Assembly (NCBI RefSeq): GCF_021654795.1
Contig: NZ_AP025344.1
Span: 930,001-994,000 of the forward strand
Direction: 5' to 3'
DNA: 64,000 nucleotides
DNA from: Paenibacillus dendritiformis
GTDB taxonomy: Bacteria; Bacillota; Bacilli; Paenibacillales; Paenibacillaceae
Each line of letters starts with the position of its first letter. Position 1 is the first letter of the stretch. The translations under genes and the position numbers were made by a program. The notes below the pieces were generated by a model that did not search any database, was not told the DNA's origin, and worked only from the letters and a program-made list of their open reading frames with translations. Shown in pieces: positions 26,541 through 35,943 of this stretch.

Positions 26541-27722
26541 ATGAAAGAGGCAGTCATTGTATCGATGGCGCGCACGCCGGTCGGCCGAGCCAAGAAGGGG
26601 AGCCTCGCGCAGACGCGCGCCGAGGACCTGGGCCGCATCGTATTGGAGGAGGCTGTCCGGCGCGCGCCGGGCTTGAATAAGTCGGATGTCGAGGACGTCA
26701 TCCTCGGCTGCGCCATGCCGGAGGGCGAGCAAGGATTGAATATGGCGCGCATCATCTCGCTGTATGCCGGCTATCCGGATACGGTGCCGGCCGTGACGAT
26801 TAACCGGTTCTGCGCCTCGGGGCTGCAGTCGATCGCGTTCGCGGCGGAGCGAATTATGGCCGGAGGCGCGGAGACGATCGTGGCCGGCGGCGTGGAAAGC
26901 ATGAGCGCGGTGCCGATGACCGGGTTCAAGCTGGCTCCGCACCCGAAGCTGGTGTCCGATATGCCGGAGGTCTATATGGGCATGGGCTACACGGCGGAAA
27001 ATGTGGCGAAGCGGTTCGGGATCAGCCGCGAAGAGCAGGATCGCTACGCCGCGAACAGTCACCGCAAAGCGGCGGCCGCCATCGCCGAGGGGAAATTCCG
27101 CGACGAGATCGTGCCTGTCGCCACCGTGCAGAAAGGGGTCGGCAGCGACGGGCGTCCATGGGAGAAGGAGATCTCGTTCGACATGGATGAATGCGTACGC
27201 CCCGATACGACGGAGGAGGTGCTCGCCAAGCTGAAGCCCGCCTTCGCTCTGGGTGGCAGCGTCACGGCCGGCAACAGCTCGCCGATGAACGACGGGGCGG
27301 CGGCTTGCGTGCTGATGAGCGCCGAGCGCGCGCAGGAACTTGGGCTGAAGCCGCTCGCGGCCTTCCGCGGCTTCGCGCTGGCCGGCGTGGCGCCCGACAT
27401 TATGGGCGTCGGCCCTGTCGAAGCGATCCCGAAGGCGCTGCGCAAGGCCGGGATTACGCTGGATCAGGTCGATCTGATCGAGCTGAATGAAGCGTTTGCC
27501 TCGCAATGCCTGCAGATTATCCGCCAACTGGAGCTGGATGAGAGCAAGGTCAATGTGAACGGCGGCGCGATTGCGCTCGGCCATCCGCTCGGCTGCACGG
27601 GCTCGAAGCTGACGGCGACGCTGGTCCATGAGCTGCGCCGCCGGGGCGGCGGCTATGGCGTCGTCTCGATGTGCATCGGCGGCGGGATGGGGGCCGCCGG
27701 CGTGTTCGAAGTATTTGCTTAA
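26541..27722 (+). CDS. fadA: Acetyl-CoA C-acyltransferase (3-ketoacyl-CoA thiolase)
   Basis: A 393-residue thiolase that performs the last beta-oxidation step. The reactive Cys lies in [12 protein letters not shown], the His in [16 protein letters not shown] and the second Cys in [12 protein letters not shown]. It is 35 bases behind fadN with AGGGGAG before the ATG and is followed by fadE, exactly the Bacillus fadNAE order. Confidence 0.95.
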   Translation: MKEAVIVSMARTPVGRAKKGSLAQTRAEDLGRIVLEEAVRRAPGLNKSDVEDVILGCAMPEGEQGLNMARIISLYAGYPDTVPAVTINRFCASGLQSIAFAAERIMAGGAETIVAGGVESMSAVPMTGFKLAPHPKLVSDMPEVYMGMGYTAENVAKRFGISREEQDRYAANSHRKAAAAIAEGKFRDEIVPVATVQKGVGSDGRPWEKEISFDMDECVRPDTTEEVLAKLKPAFALGGSVTAGNSSPMNDGAAACVLMSAERAQELGLKPLAAFRGFALAGVAPDIMGVGPVEAIPKALRKAGITLDQVDLIELNEAFASQCLQIIRQLELDESKVNVNGGAIALGHPLGCTGSKLTATLVHELRRRGGGYGVVSMCIGGGMGAAGVFEVFA

Positions 27723-27763
27723 ACTCACAACAGTAAATTGATTAAATGGAAAGGAAGATGACG

Positions 27764-29548
27764 ATGAGTGTGTTGGATCAGAAAGTCAAAGGCGGCAGCT
27801 TTGTCATTGATGATATCGCGCCGGATGCGATCGTGACGCCGGAGGATTTCACCGAAGAGCAGCGCATGATGATGGATACGACTCGCGATTATGTGGAAGG
27901 CGAGGTGCTGCCGAACGACGAAGCGATCGAGAAGCTGAACTATGACCTGACGGTGAAGCTGATGCGCAAGGCCGGCGAACTCGGCCTGCTCGGCGCCGAC
28001 ATTCCGGAAGAATACGGCGGCCTGGGGCTCGACAAGGTCAGCTCCACGCTGATCGGCGAGACGCTGACGAAGGCGTCCGCCTTCGCGCTCTCCATCGGCG
28101 CGCATGTCGGCATCGGCACGCTGCCGATCGTGTTCTTCGGCACCCCGGAGCAGAAGAGCAAATATTTGCCTGACCTTGCGACAGGGGCCAAAATCGCCGC
28201 ATATTGCCTCACCGAACCGTCATCCGGCTCGGATGCGCTGAGCGCCAAGACGACGGCGAAGCTGTCGGAGGACGGCAGCCACTATGTGCTCAATGGCTCC
28301 AAAATTTTCATCACGAACGCCGGCTTTGCCGATATTTTCATCGTGTATGCGAAGGTGGACGGCAAGGACTTCACCGCCTTTATCGTGGAAAAAGGCATGG
28401 AGGGCTTTACGATCGGACCGGAAGAGAAGAAGATGGGGATCAAAGGCTCTTCCACTTGCCCGCTCTTTTTCGAGGATGTGAAGGTTCCGGTGGAGAACGT
28501 GCTCGGCGAGATCGGCCGCGGCCACGTCATTGCGTTCAATATTTTGAACATCGGGCGCTTCAAGCTGGGAGCGGGTTGTCTCGGCGCCTCGAAGGAGGCG
28601 ATCGAGCTGAGCGTGAAATACGCGAGCGAGCGCAAGCAGTTCGGCAAGGCGCTTACTTCCTTCCCGCTTATCGGCCAGAAGCTGGCGGATATGAACATTG
28701 CCACCTATGTGACGGAATCGATGGTGTACCGGACGTCCGGGCTGGTGGATTCCGCGCTCAAGGATATCGATTATAGACAGCCGGATTCGGGCCAGCTGAT
28801 GGCCAAGGCGATCGCCGAGTACGCGCTGGAATGCTCGATTAACAAGGTGTTCGCTTCCGAGGCGCTTGATTTTGTCGCGGACGAAGGCGTGCAAATCCAC
28901 GGCGGTTACGGCTTCACGCAAGAATATAAAATCGAGCGCATTTACCGCGATTCGCGCATTAACCGCATTTTTGAAGGCACGAACGAGATCAATCGCCTGC
29001 TTATTCCGGGCATGCTGCTCAAAAAGGCGGCCAAAGGCGAGCTTCCGCTGATGCAAAAGGCGCAGGCGCTGCAGGCCGAGCTGATGTCGATCGTCACGAT
29101 GCCGGATTCGGGTGAAGCGCTGGCGCTGGAAGGACATCTGGTCTCGATGTCGAAAAAGGTATTTCTCATGGTCGGCGGTCTGGCGGCGCAAAAATACGGA
29201 ACGTCGCTGGAGCAGCATCAGGAAATCTTGAGCAACCTCGCCGATCTGATGATCCTCGTCTATGCGCTGGAGAGCGCTCTGCTGCGCACGCGCAAGCTGA
29301 TGGCGAAGAGCGGCGAGGAGAAGGCGAAGCTCGCCATGCAGATGACGTCCGTCTATGTGCATGAGACGCTGGCCGATATCGAGCGCATCGCCAAGAGCAC
29401 GCTGGCGGCGATGGAATCCGGCGACATGCTGCGCACCCAGCTCTCGATTCTGAAAAAACTGACGAAAAGCTCGCCGATCGATGCGATCAGCATCAAGCGT
29501 GATATCGCGGCACGTGTCATTCAAGCGGAAAAATACGCGGTCTCGTAA
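27764..29548 (+). CDS. fadE: Acyl-CoA dehydrogenase
   Basis: A 594-residue FAD-dependent acyl-CoA dehydrogenase of the long FadE type. Core marks are CLTEPSSGSDALS, ITNAGFADIFIVYAKV, ERKQFGKALTSFPLIGQKLADM, and GVQIHGGYGFTQEYKIERIYRDSRI with the catalytic region EGTNEI. A 170-residue C-terminal helical extension is present. The start at 27764 is chosen because AAGGA lies eight bases upstream and the resulting length equals Bacillus FadE; in-frame ATGs at 27746 and 27758 are less well placed. Electrons would go to EtfAB. Confidence 0.94.
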   Translation: MSVLDQKVKGGSFVIDDIAPDAIVTPEDFTEEQRMMMDTTRDYVEGEVLPNDEAIEKLNYDLTVKLMRKAGELGLLGADIPEEYGGLGLDKVSSTLIGETLTKASAFALSIGAHVGIGTLPIVFFGTPEQKSKYLPDLATGAKIAAYCLTEPSSGSDALSAKTTAKLSEDGSHYVLNGSKIFITNAGFADIFIVYAKVDGKDFTAFIVEKGMEGFTIGPEEKKMGIKGSSTCPLFFEDVKVPVENVLGEIGRGHVIAFNILNIGRFKLGAGCLGASKEAIELSVKYASERKQFGKALTSFPLIGQKLADMNIATYVTESMVYRTSGLVDSALKDIDYRQPDSGQLMAKAIAEYALECSINKVFASEALDFVADEGVQIHGGYGFTQEYKIERIYRDSRINRIFEGTNEINRLLIPGMLLKKAAKGELPLMQKAQALQAELMSIVTMPDSGEALALEGHLVSMSKKVFLMVGGLAAQKYGTSLEQHQEILSNLADLMILVYALESALLRTRKLMAKSGEEKAKLAMQMTSVYVHETLADIERIAKSTLAAMESGDMLRTQLSILKKLTKSSPIDAISIKRDIAARVIQAEKYAVS

Positions 29549-29587
29549 TACGCGGGGGCATCCTCCGCGAGGAAGGGATGGTTAGGT

Positions 29588-31267
29588 ATGCCATTGGAGA
29601 AGCCATGGCTCCGTCATTACCCGCAGGAAATTGACCCGACGTATCAGTACCCGCGACATAACGTCGCTCAATTTTTAATCGATGCGGCGCGGGATTGTCC
29701 CAATCGTCCCGCGCTCGAATTCATGGGTAAGCAGCTGCGGTACGAGCGGCTGCTTGAGGAGAGCTGCCGCTTCGCCAATGCGCTTGCGCGCCTTGGCGTT
29801 GGCCGGGGGGAGCGGGTGGCGATTATGCTCCCCAACTGCCCGCAGACCGTCATCGCCTATTACGGCACGCTGATGGCCGGCTGCATTGCCGTGCTCACCA
29901 ACCCGCTCTACAAGGAGCGCGAGGTGGAGCTGCAGCTGGCCGATTCCGGCGCCGCGGCGATCGTGACGCTTGACGCCCTTTATCCGCGGGTGCGTGCCGT
30001 AATGGCGCGTACCCGGCTGCGTCATGTCATCGTGACGTCGATTAAGGATTACTTGCCGTTTCCGAAAAACATGCTCTACCCGATCAAAGCGAAACGGAGC
30101 GGCCATGCGGTGGAAGTGGAGTATGGGGAGCAGGTCCATGCCTTCGCTTCGCTGCTGAAAAGCGTTCCGCCCTGGTTCACCTGCGTCGAGGTCGACCCGG
30201 AGCAAGATCTGGCGCTGCTGCAGTATACGGGAGGCACCACGAGCACGCCCAAGGGCGTGATGCTGACTCACGGCAACCTGGTGGCCAATACGATGCAATC
30301 GCGCGCCTGGTTCTACAAGGTGAAGCAAGGGGAAGAAATTTTTTTGGGAGCGCTTCCTTTTTTCCATGTGTTCGGCATGACCGTATTGATGAACCTATGC
30401 ACGCTCTGCCGGGGAATGAACGTGCTCGTCCCGAAGTTCGAGCCTGCGGAGGTGCTGCGCATCATCCATCGGCTGCGCCCGACGGTGTTCCCGGGAGCGC
30501 CGACCATGTACATTGGGCTCATCAATCATCCCGATCTGCACAAATATGATCTGTCTTCCATCCGGACGTGCATCAGCGGCGCCTCTTCCCTGCCGGTTGA
30601 AGTGCAGGAGCGATTCGAGGAGCTGACCGGCTGCGTGCTTATCGAAGGCTATGGCCTGACCGAAGCGTCGCCGATTACGCATGCGAATCTGTTGTGGGGC
30701 AAGCGCAAGCACGGATCCATCGGGATTCCGTTCCCGGACACCGATGCGAAGATCGTGGATGCGGAGACGGGAGACGAGGTGGCCGAAGGCGAAGTCGGGG
30801 AACTGATCGTCCGCGGTCCGCAAGTGATGAAGGGGTACTGGAACAGGCCGGAAGAGACGATGAAGCAGCTTCGGGACGGATGGCTGTTCACCGGCGACTT
30901 GGCGCGGCAGGACGAGGACGGATTTTTCTCCATTGTCGATCGGAAAAAAGATCTGATCATCGCCGGCGGCTTCAACATTTATCCGCGCGAGGTGGAGGAA
31001 GTGCTGTTCGAGCATCCGAACGTGCAGGAAGCTGTCGTGGTCGGCATGCCCGATGCGTACCGCGGGGAGACGGTGAAGGCTTACATCGTGCCGCGCGCCG
31101 GAAGCGAACTGACGGCGGAAGAGCTCAATATCTGGTGCCGCGAGCGGCTCGCTTCCTTCAAGGTGCCGCGCCAATACGAGTTCCGCAGCGAACTGCCGAA
31201 GACGATTGCCGGCAAGGTGCTGCGCCGCAAGCTGCTGGAGGAAGAAGAGATGCTGATGAAGCGGTAA
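29588..31267 (+). CDS. lcfA: Long-chain fatty-acid-CoA ligase
   Basis: A 559-residue adenylate-forming enzyme that activates fatty acids before beta-oxidation. Motifs: AMP-binding YTGGTTSTPKGVMLTH (residues about 213-228), GYGLTEASPITHAN, GWLFTGDLARQDEDGFF and the hinge DRKKDLIIAGGFNIYPREVEE; the catalytic lysine is in KTIAGKVLRR. It lies 39 bases after fadE and is probably cotranscribed. Length and motifs fit LcfA/FadD. Confidence 0.92.
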   Translation: MPLEKPWLRHYPQEIDPTYQYPRHNVAQFLIDAARDCPNRPALEFMGKQLRYERLLEESCRFANALARLGVGRGERVAIMLPNCPQTVIAYYGTLMAGCIAVLTNPLYKEREVELQLADSGAAAIVTLDALYPRVRAVMARTRLRHVIVTSIKDYLPFPKNMLYPIKAKRSGHAVEVEYGEQVHAFASLLKSVPPWFTCVEVDPEQDLALLQYTGGTTSTPKGVMLTHGNLVANTMQSRAWFYKVKQGEEIFLGALPFFHVFGMTVLMNLCTLCRGMNVLVPKFEPAEVLRIIHRLRPTVFPGAPTMYIGLINHPDLHKYDLSSIRTCISGASSLPVEVQERFEELTGCVLIEGYGLTEASPITHANLLWGKRKHGSIGIPFPDTDAKIVDAETGDEVAEGEVGELIVRGPQVMKGYWNRPEETMKQLRDGWLFTGDLARQDEDGFFSIVDRKKDLIIAGGFNIYPREVEEVLFEHPNVQEAVVVGMPDAYRGETVKAYIVPRAGSELTAEELNIWCRERLASFKVPRQYEFRSELPKTIAGKVLRRKLLEEEEMLMKR

Positions 31268-31323
31268 ATGCCGGCCGGCCGCCGCAGCGGCACTGAAGGA
31301 AGGAACGGCGGAGGTGAGAAAAG

Positions 31324-31752
31324 ATGAAGCGACAATCGGCAGCTCCCGCGTCCATCGGCGGCGTGCCGCTTGAACAGTTGTTCGAGCTAGCGCGGGGCAC
31401 CTTCTGGGAATATCTCGGCTGCGAGGTGGTCACGGCCGAGCCGGGCAAGGCCGTCCTGAAGCTGGATGCCGGGCGGCATCATCTGAATGCCATCGGCATC
31501 GTGCATGGCGGCGTGCTGTCCTCCCTGCTCGACAACGCGATGGGCTTGGCCACGATGCTGGCTCGTCCCGGGGAGAATACGGTGACATCGAATTTGAACG
31601 TTCACTTCGTTGCCCCGCTGCATGAAGGCGAACTGCGCGTCACGGCGGACATTGTGCATGAGACGCGCCGATCGATCACATGCACCGGGCAAGTATTCGG
31701 CGCAGACGGCCAGCTTGGCTCGCTTGCGACGGCGACATTCCGCGTCCTTTGA
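31324..31752 (+). CDS. PaaI-family hotdog thioesterase
   Basis: A 142-residue hotdog thioesterase with IGIVHGGVLSSLLDNAMGLATML (HGG motif), HFVAPLHEGELRV and a final strand. Placed behind the acyl-CoA ligase with GGAGGTGAG as ribosome site, it may recycle CoA from stuck acyl-CoAs. It is clearly different from the paralogue at 8351-8800. The substrate is unknown. Confidence 0.85.
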   Translation: MKRQSAAPASIGGVPLEQLFELARGTFWEYLGCEVVTAEPGKAVLKLDAGRHHLNAIGIVHGGVLSSLLDNAMGLATMLARPGENTVTSNLNVHFVAPLHEGELRVTADIVHETRRSITCTGQVFGADGQLGSLATATFRVL

Positions 31753-31784
31753 CGCCGACGGCGGCCGGCAACGATGATGTGGAG

Positions 31785-31818
31785 AACGCCCCTGCACAGG
31801 TTATGTGTCAGGGGCGTT
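31785..31818 (+). terminator. Hairpin after the fad cluster
   Basis: AACGCCCCTG (31785-31794) pairs perfectly with CAGGGGCGTT (31809-31818). No real T-run follows, so termination may be incomplete. Confidence 0.45.
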
Positions 31819-32002
31819 GTTGCGATCCGGCTAATCGGCGTTTTCCAGCGTATGCGGTCAAGCAGGGGGCGGATCGCGAACGCAGTTCGCATAAAATATA
31901 TTTCTTTGCTGGCGTCTTTTTTGTATGATGGGGTCAACCGGAATATTCTGGTTGGCCTATATTTTCGCGTCAAGACCAATACATATCGTACCGGAGGTGT
32001 CC

Positions 32003-33298
32003 ATGACGGAAGCGATCAGCTTCGCCGCGACTGGCGACAGTCTTATCTCCCGGCGTCTGCCCGCAAATGACCAAGCTTGTCGGGAAGTGGCGTCGATTAT
32101 CAAGCAAGCGGACGTGCGGTTCACGAATCTGGAGACGACCGTGCGCCGAATGGAAGGATTTCCGTCCGCAGTGAGCGGAGGCTCATGGGCGATGGCTACT
32201 CCTGAAATGCTGGGTGATCTCTTGAGGTATGGCTTCAATCTGGTGGCCTGGGCGAACAATCATACGCTTGATTACTCGTATGGGGGATTGGAGGCAACCG
32301 AGAAATATTTAGATGAACACGAACTGGTTCATGCAGGTGCCGGAAAAGATCTGGCAAGCGCAAGCGAGCCGCGCTATTTGGAGACGGCCTCCGGCCGGGT
32401 GGCGCTGATTGCAGCGACGGCGAGCTTCGATCCGGCATGGATGGCGGGGGAGCAGCGCCCGGATATGATTGGGAGGCCCGGCGTCAATGGACTGCGGCAT
32501 CATGTCATGTATACACTTCATCGTTCGAGGCTGGAGCAATTGAGATGCATCGCAGAAGCCTCTCATATCAATGATCCTAATATGCTTATGGTGCAAAAAG
32601 GTTATATGGAGGAGCATCCGGAAGGAACGGTTCCATTTGGGGCATATCTGTTTAGAGAAGGGGAGCATGAAGGAGCGTCTTGCCGGCTGCATAAGGGAGA
32701 CGTGGACAGGATCGTCCGCTCCATTCGCGAGGCGAGAAGACAGGCGGATTACGTCATCGTGAGTATCCATGCTCATCAGCCGCAAGGCCGGAGCTTCGAT
32801 CGCCCGGCCGGGTTCGTCGTCGAATTCGCCAGATTATGCATTGACGAAGGGGCTCATGCTGTTGTTGGCCATGGTCCCCATATCGTCAGGGGCATCGAGG
32901 TGTACAAGGATCGCCCTATTTTCTACAGCTTGGGCAATTTCATTTTTCAGAATGATTCGTTCCTGCGCCAGCCTGCTGATTTTTATGAGAAATATGGGTT
33001 GGGACATCAGCATCGTCCGGCGGACGCCTATGATGCGAGAAGTCAGCATGGTACAACCGGCCTTGCGGCCGATGCGGAAGTCTGGCAATCCGTCATCCCT
33101 TACTGGAAGATGAAGGACGGCAAGCTGACGGAATTGACCCTCTACCCGCTTGAACTCGGCAGCGGGCGGCCAAGGTACCGGAGAGGGTGGCCCCAATTGG
33201 CGGCTTCCTGCGAGGTTTTGGCCAGGATGGCCGTCTTGTCGGAACCGTGTGGCGTAACGATTCAGATACAAGATGGCGCAGGGAAAGTATCATGGTAG
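32003..33298 (+). CDS. CapA-family metallophosphoesterase-like protein
   Basis: A 431-residue CapA/PGA_cap domain protein. Conserved features are FAATGDSLISRRL at the start, VRFTNLETTV, FNLVAWANNHTLDYSYGGLEATEKYL (NNH metal-binding motif), VSIHAHQ (HxH) and HAVVGHGPHIVRGIEVYKDRPIFYSLGNFIFQ. The family includes the poly-gamma-glutamate capsule protein CapA, but no capB or capC is nearby and no membrane anchor is seen, so a cytoplasmic hydrolase-like role is possible. The ATG at 32003 follows CGGAGGTG; an upstream in-frame ATG at 31925 lacks a ribosome site. Confidence 0.87.
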   Translation: MTEAISFAATGDSLISRRLPANDQACREVASIIKQADVRFTNLETTVRRMEGFPSAVSGGSWAMATPEMLGDLLRYGFNLVAWANNHTLDYSYGGLEATEKYLDEHELVHAGAGKDLASASEPRYLETASGRVALIAATASFDPAWMAGEQRPDMIGRPGVNGLRHHVMYTLHRSRLEQLRCIAEASHINDPNMLMVQKGYMEEHPEGTVPFGAYLFREGEHEGASCRLHKGDVDRIVRSIREARRQADYVIVSIHAHQPQGRSFDRPAGFVVEFARLCIDEGAHAVVGHGPHIVRGIEVYKDRPIFYSLGNFIFQNDSFLRQPADFYEKYGLGHQHRPADAYDARSQHGTTGLAADAEVWQSVIPYWKMKDGKLTELTLYPLELGSGRPRYRRGWPQLAASCEVLARMAVLSEPCGVTIQIQDGAGKVSW

Positions 33299-33299
33299 G

Positions 33300-33370
33300 C
33301 TAGCTTGGTAGGGCGGGACGGATCTAGCTTGGTAGGGCTGGACTGATCTAGTTTGTAGGATGGAATTGAG
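33300..33370. repeat. 24-base tandem repeat
   Basis: Two full copies of CTAGCTTGGTAGGGCGGGAC-type units (33300-33323 and 33324-33347, three differences) and a decayed third copy to about 33370. They fill the gap between the CapA-like and GH5 genes. Confidence 0.8.
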
Positions 33371-33418
33371 CGGCCTTGTCTGTCGGCTTGGCATACGCTA
33401 ACGAGGAGGATGGAATAG

Positions 33419-34942
33419 ATGGAGCAATCGGGACAAGCGGGATTGGGCTTGCGCGTCCGCGGGACGAGGTTCATTGACGATGCCGGCAGGCAGGTGCTGC
33501 TGCATGGCGTCAACATGGTGTGCAAAGAGGAGAGCCGCCACTGGATAGGCGACTGGAGCGATGAAGACTTCGCCCGGCTTCGCCGCTGGGGGCTCAATGT
33601 CATCCGTCTCGGCATGAATTGGAATGCGCTCGAGCCGGAGCCTGGCGTCTACGACGACGAATATATCGAGGCGCACCGGCGCTTGATCCGGCTGGCGCAT
33701 CAGCATCGGATCCGGGTCTTCCTTGACATGCATCAGGATCTGTACAGCACGCTGTTCGGCGGCGGCGCTCCTGCCTGGGCGACCTTCACCGATGGAGAGC
33801 GGTATGAGCCGGGACAGGTATGGAGCGACGCGTATTTGTTCAACAAAGCGGTCCAGAAGGCGTTCGATCATTTCTGGCGGAATACGCCGGCTTCCGACGG
33901 GGTCGGGATTCAGGATCATTTTGCGCAGGCGTGGGGGCATCTGGCGCGGAACCTGCATACGGAGCCAAATGTTATCGGCTATGATCTGATCAATGAGCCG
34001 TTTATCGGCAGCGGGGCGGAGCAGGCGATGTCCGCGATCTTGGCCAAATATGCGGAGCTGCACGCCGCGCGGTACGGGGAGACCGATCCGGCGGAGATGC
34101 TCGCGGCCTGGATGGATCCGGAACGGAAGCAGGCGGCGCTCAGTCTGCTGGAGGATGCGGAGCTGTTCCGGCAGGTGATCGATGCCCCCAGCCCGGTGCT
34201 GCAAGCGTTCGAGGCCACGTCGCTCTCCGCGTTGTACCGGAAGGCCGCGGCGGCGATTCGGGAGACGGACCCGCACGGCATGCTGTTCCTGGAGACGAAT
34301 TATTTCTCCAATCTGGGGACCCGAAGCAGGATTGAGCCGGTGACTGACGCGGACGGCAGTCGCGGCGAGCAGCAGGTATATGCGCCGCACGCCTATGATC
34401 TGGTGACCGATACGGAGCTGGCGCATACGGCGAACGATGCGCGCCTGGAACTGATTCTGACCCGGCACGAAGAGACGCGGCAGCGGCTGGAGATGCCCAT
34501 GCTTGTCGGCGAATGGGGCGCGTTCTACGGCTCGCGCGACACGGGGCATGTGTCGCTTCACATCCAGCGCCTGCTGGAGAAGCTGCTCTGCAGCGACACC
34601 TATTGGGATTACACGCCGGATATGGACCGCAGCCCGTCCTTCCTCGGCGTGCGGCGCGGCTATCCGATGGCGGTCGCCGGCAAGCTGAAGCAGTACCGCT
34701 ACGAGCATGCGCTCGGCTCCTTCAGCATGCGCTGGGAGGAAGCGGGCGAGAGCGAAGCGCCGACGATCGTCTATTTGCCGGATATTCGCCATGCCGTACC
34801 TGAGACCGTGACGCTGCGGCCGGAGGGCGAACGCTATACAGTCCAGCCCATCGAAGGGTCGCCTGCGGGTTATATGATCATCCCGCCGATCCAGTGCGGG
34901 AACCGCAGTTTGATCCTTGCGGGCAAGCCGCCGGAATGCTGA
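33419..34942 (+). CDS. Glycoside hydrolase family 5 enzyme, endoglycoceramidase-like
   Basis: A 507-residue TIM-barrel glycosidase without signal peptide. It shows HGVNMVCKEES, NVIRLGMNWNALEPEPGVYDDEYI, VFLDMHQDLYS, the acid/base Glu in VIGYDLINEPF, QVYAPHAYD and the nucleophile Glu in MLVGEWGAFYG. A C-terminal beta domain ends the protein. The layout is that of endoglycosylceramidase-like GH5 enzymes, but substrate cannot be read. The ATG follows GAGGAGG by nine bases. Confidence 0.88.
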   Translation: MEQSGQAGLGLRVRGTRFIDDAGRQVLLHGVNMVCKEESRHWIGDWSDEDFARLRRWGLNVIRLGMNWNALEPEPGVYDDEYIEAHRRLIRLAHQHRIRVFLDMHQDLYSTLFGGGAPAWATFTDGERYEPGQVWSDAYLFNKAVQKAFDHFWRNTPASDGVGIQDHFAQAWGHLARNLHTEPNVIGYDLINEPFIGSGAEQAMSAILAKYAELHAARYGETDPAEMLAAWMDPERKQAALSLLEDAELFRQVIDAPSPVLQAFEATSLSALYRKAAAAIRETDPHGMLFLETNYFSNLGTRSRIEPVTDADGSRGEQQVYAPHAYDLVTDTELAHTANDARLELILTRHEETRQRLEMPMLVGEWGAFYGSRDTGHVSLHIQRLLEKLLCSDTYWDYTPDMDRSPSFLGVRRGYPMAVAGKLKQYRYEHALGSFSMRWEEAGESEAPTIVYLPDIRHAVPETVTLRPEGERYTVQPIEGSPAGYMIIPPIQCGNRSLILAGKPPEC

Positions 34943-35022
34943 TTTTGACAGCGGCAGCGGATGTATGATAGGATGCTAGATATATTTACCATCACCACCA
35001 TTATAGAAGGAGTTATTTTTCA

Positions 35023-35046
35023 ATGAAACTATCGATTCGCCTTTAA
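35023..35046 (+). CDS. Seven-codon leader ORF (MKLSIRL)
   Basis: AGAAGGAG ends about ten bases before this ATG, so the tiny frame has a good ribosome site. It encodes MKLSIRL and stops 91 bases before the caspase-like gene at 35138. Downstream lie GC-rich GGGCCCGGGC and a hairpin ATCCGG/CCGGAT. It may be a regulatory leader peptide or a relic. Confidence 0.35.
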   Translation: MKLSIRL

Positions 35047-35137
35047 CGCATTGCTTCCGCAGACCGGGCCCGGGCTCCTCCTGCTATCCGGCAAGATATC
35101 CGGATAGATGGTTAACATATTTGAGGAGGAGATAAGG

Positions 35138-35692
35138 ATGAGTAGACCGGAAATGAACGTCGCCTTGGTGTGCGGCCCGGATTGCGATATGGACACGCAA
35201 GCGATCCGTGCGGCTTTGGAATATTTTGGAGCGCGGGTGTTTACGTATTGGATTGGAAGGCCGAGTGACTTCAATGCGGTGCTATCGGGAGAGGATCTGT
35301 ATCCCGGCATAGATCTGATAATTCTCAACTTCCATGGCGATGAAGGACACTTCTGCATGCCGGAATTGGGAGAGGACGTCTATGAGGAGCATGAGCCGCG
35401 CGGGGATTACGGCCCGGAGGAGATTCGGCGGTATGCGAGGCTGGATCATCACATCGTCATCGGCAACGGTTGCTCCCTGGGCGATCCGGCATTGGCGCAA
35501 GCCTTCCTGGACGCGGGATGCACGATGTATATCGGACCGGACGACTACCCGGAAGGCACCTCGGCGCTGATGTTCGTGCTGCGTCTCGCCTACGAGATGA
35601 TTCAGAACAAGAAGAGCGTGCAGGAAGCCGTCGAGGCGGCCCGCGCGATGGATGAGGAGAACCTCTCGATGTACCGGATCTACACGGCTTAA
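35138..35692 (+). CDS. Small caspase/CHAT-like protein
   Basis: A 184-residue protein with no N-terminal signal. The first half alternates strands and helices (NVALVCGPDCDMDTQAIRA, then DLIILNFHGDEGHF with His66 and His71). The second half has HHIVIGNGCSLGDPALAQAF with Cys112, then FLDAGCTMYIGPDDYPEGT and a helix ending KKSVQEAVEAARAM. This His...Cys order and the following 'AFLxAG...Y/V-G...A' helix strongly recall the CHAT/gingipain caspase fold. Relatives in paenibacilli seem to exist, but function is unknown. The start at 35138 is supported by GAGGAGGAG. The fold assignment is by eye. Confidence 0.6.
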   Translation: MSRPEMNVALVCGPDCDMDTQAIRAALEYFGARVFTYWIGRPSDFNAVLSGEDLYPGIDLIILNFHGDEGHFCMPELGEDVYEEHEPRGDYGPEEIRRYARLDHHIVIGNGCSLGDPALAQAFLDAGCTMYIGPDDYPEGTSALMFVLRLAYEMIQNKKSVQEAVEAARAMDEENLSMYRIYTA

Positions 35693-35713
35693 TGGATCCA
35701 ATAGGGAAGAAGA

Positions 35714-35746
35714 AGAGTCTTGGCGGTATCCGCCGAGGCTCTTTTT
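35714..35746 (+). terminator. Terminator after the caspase-like gene
   Basis: AGAGTCTTGGCGG (35714-35726) pairs with CCGCCGAGGCTCT (35730-35742, two mismatches) and runs into TTTTT. A standard intrinsic terminator. Confidence 0.8.
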
Positions 35747-35943
35747 AATGGGCAGGCCGGGATTCTGCCTGATTTCGGCATCATCCTCTTTCTGCTCATG
35801 GCTGGAATCCTGCATAAGTGCAGTAATTTTTTGCTTTATCGCAAATATTAGGCGCAAATCCTGCAAATCCTCCTAGGCCCCCTAATTAAACTGGAGCTTC
35901 CGGCTCCAATATTATAAGCTGTTATCAGAGGGGGACAACTAGT

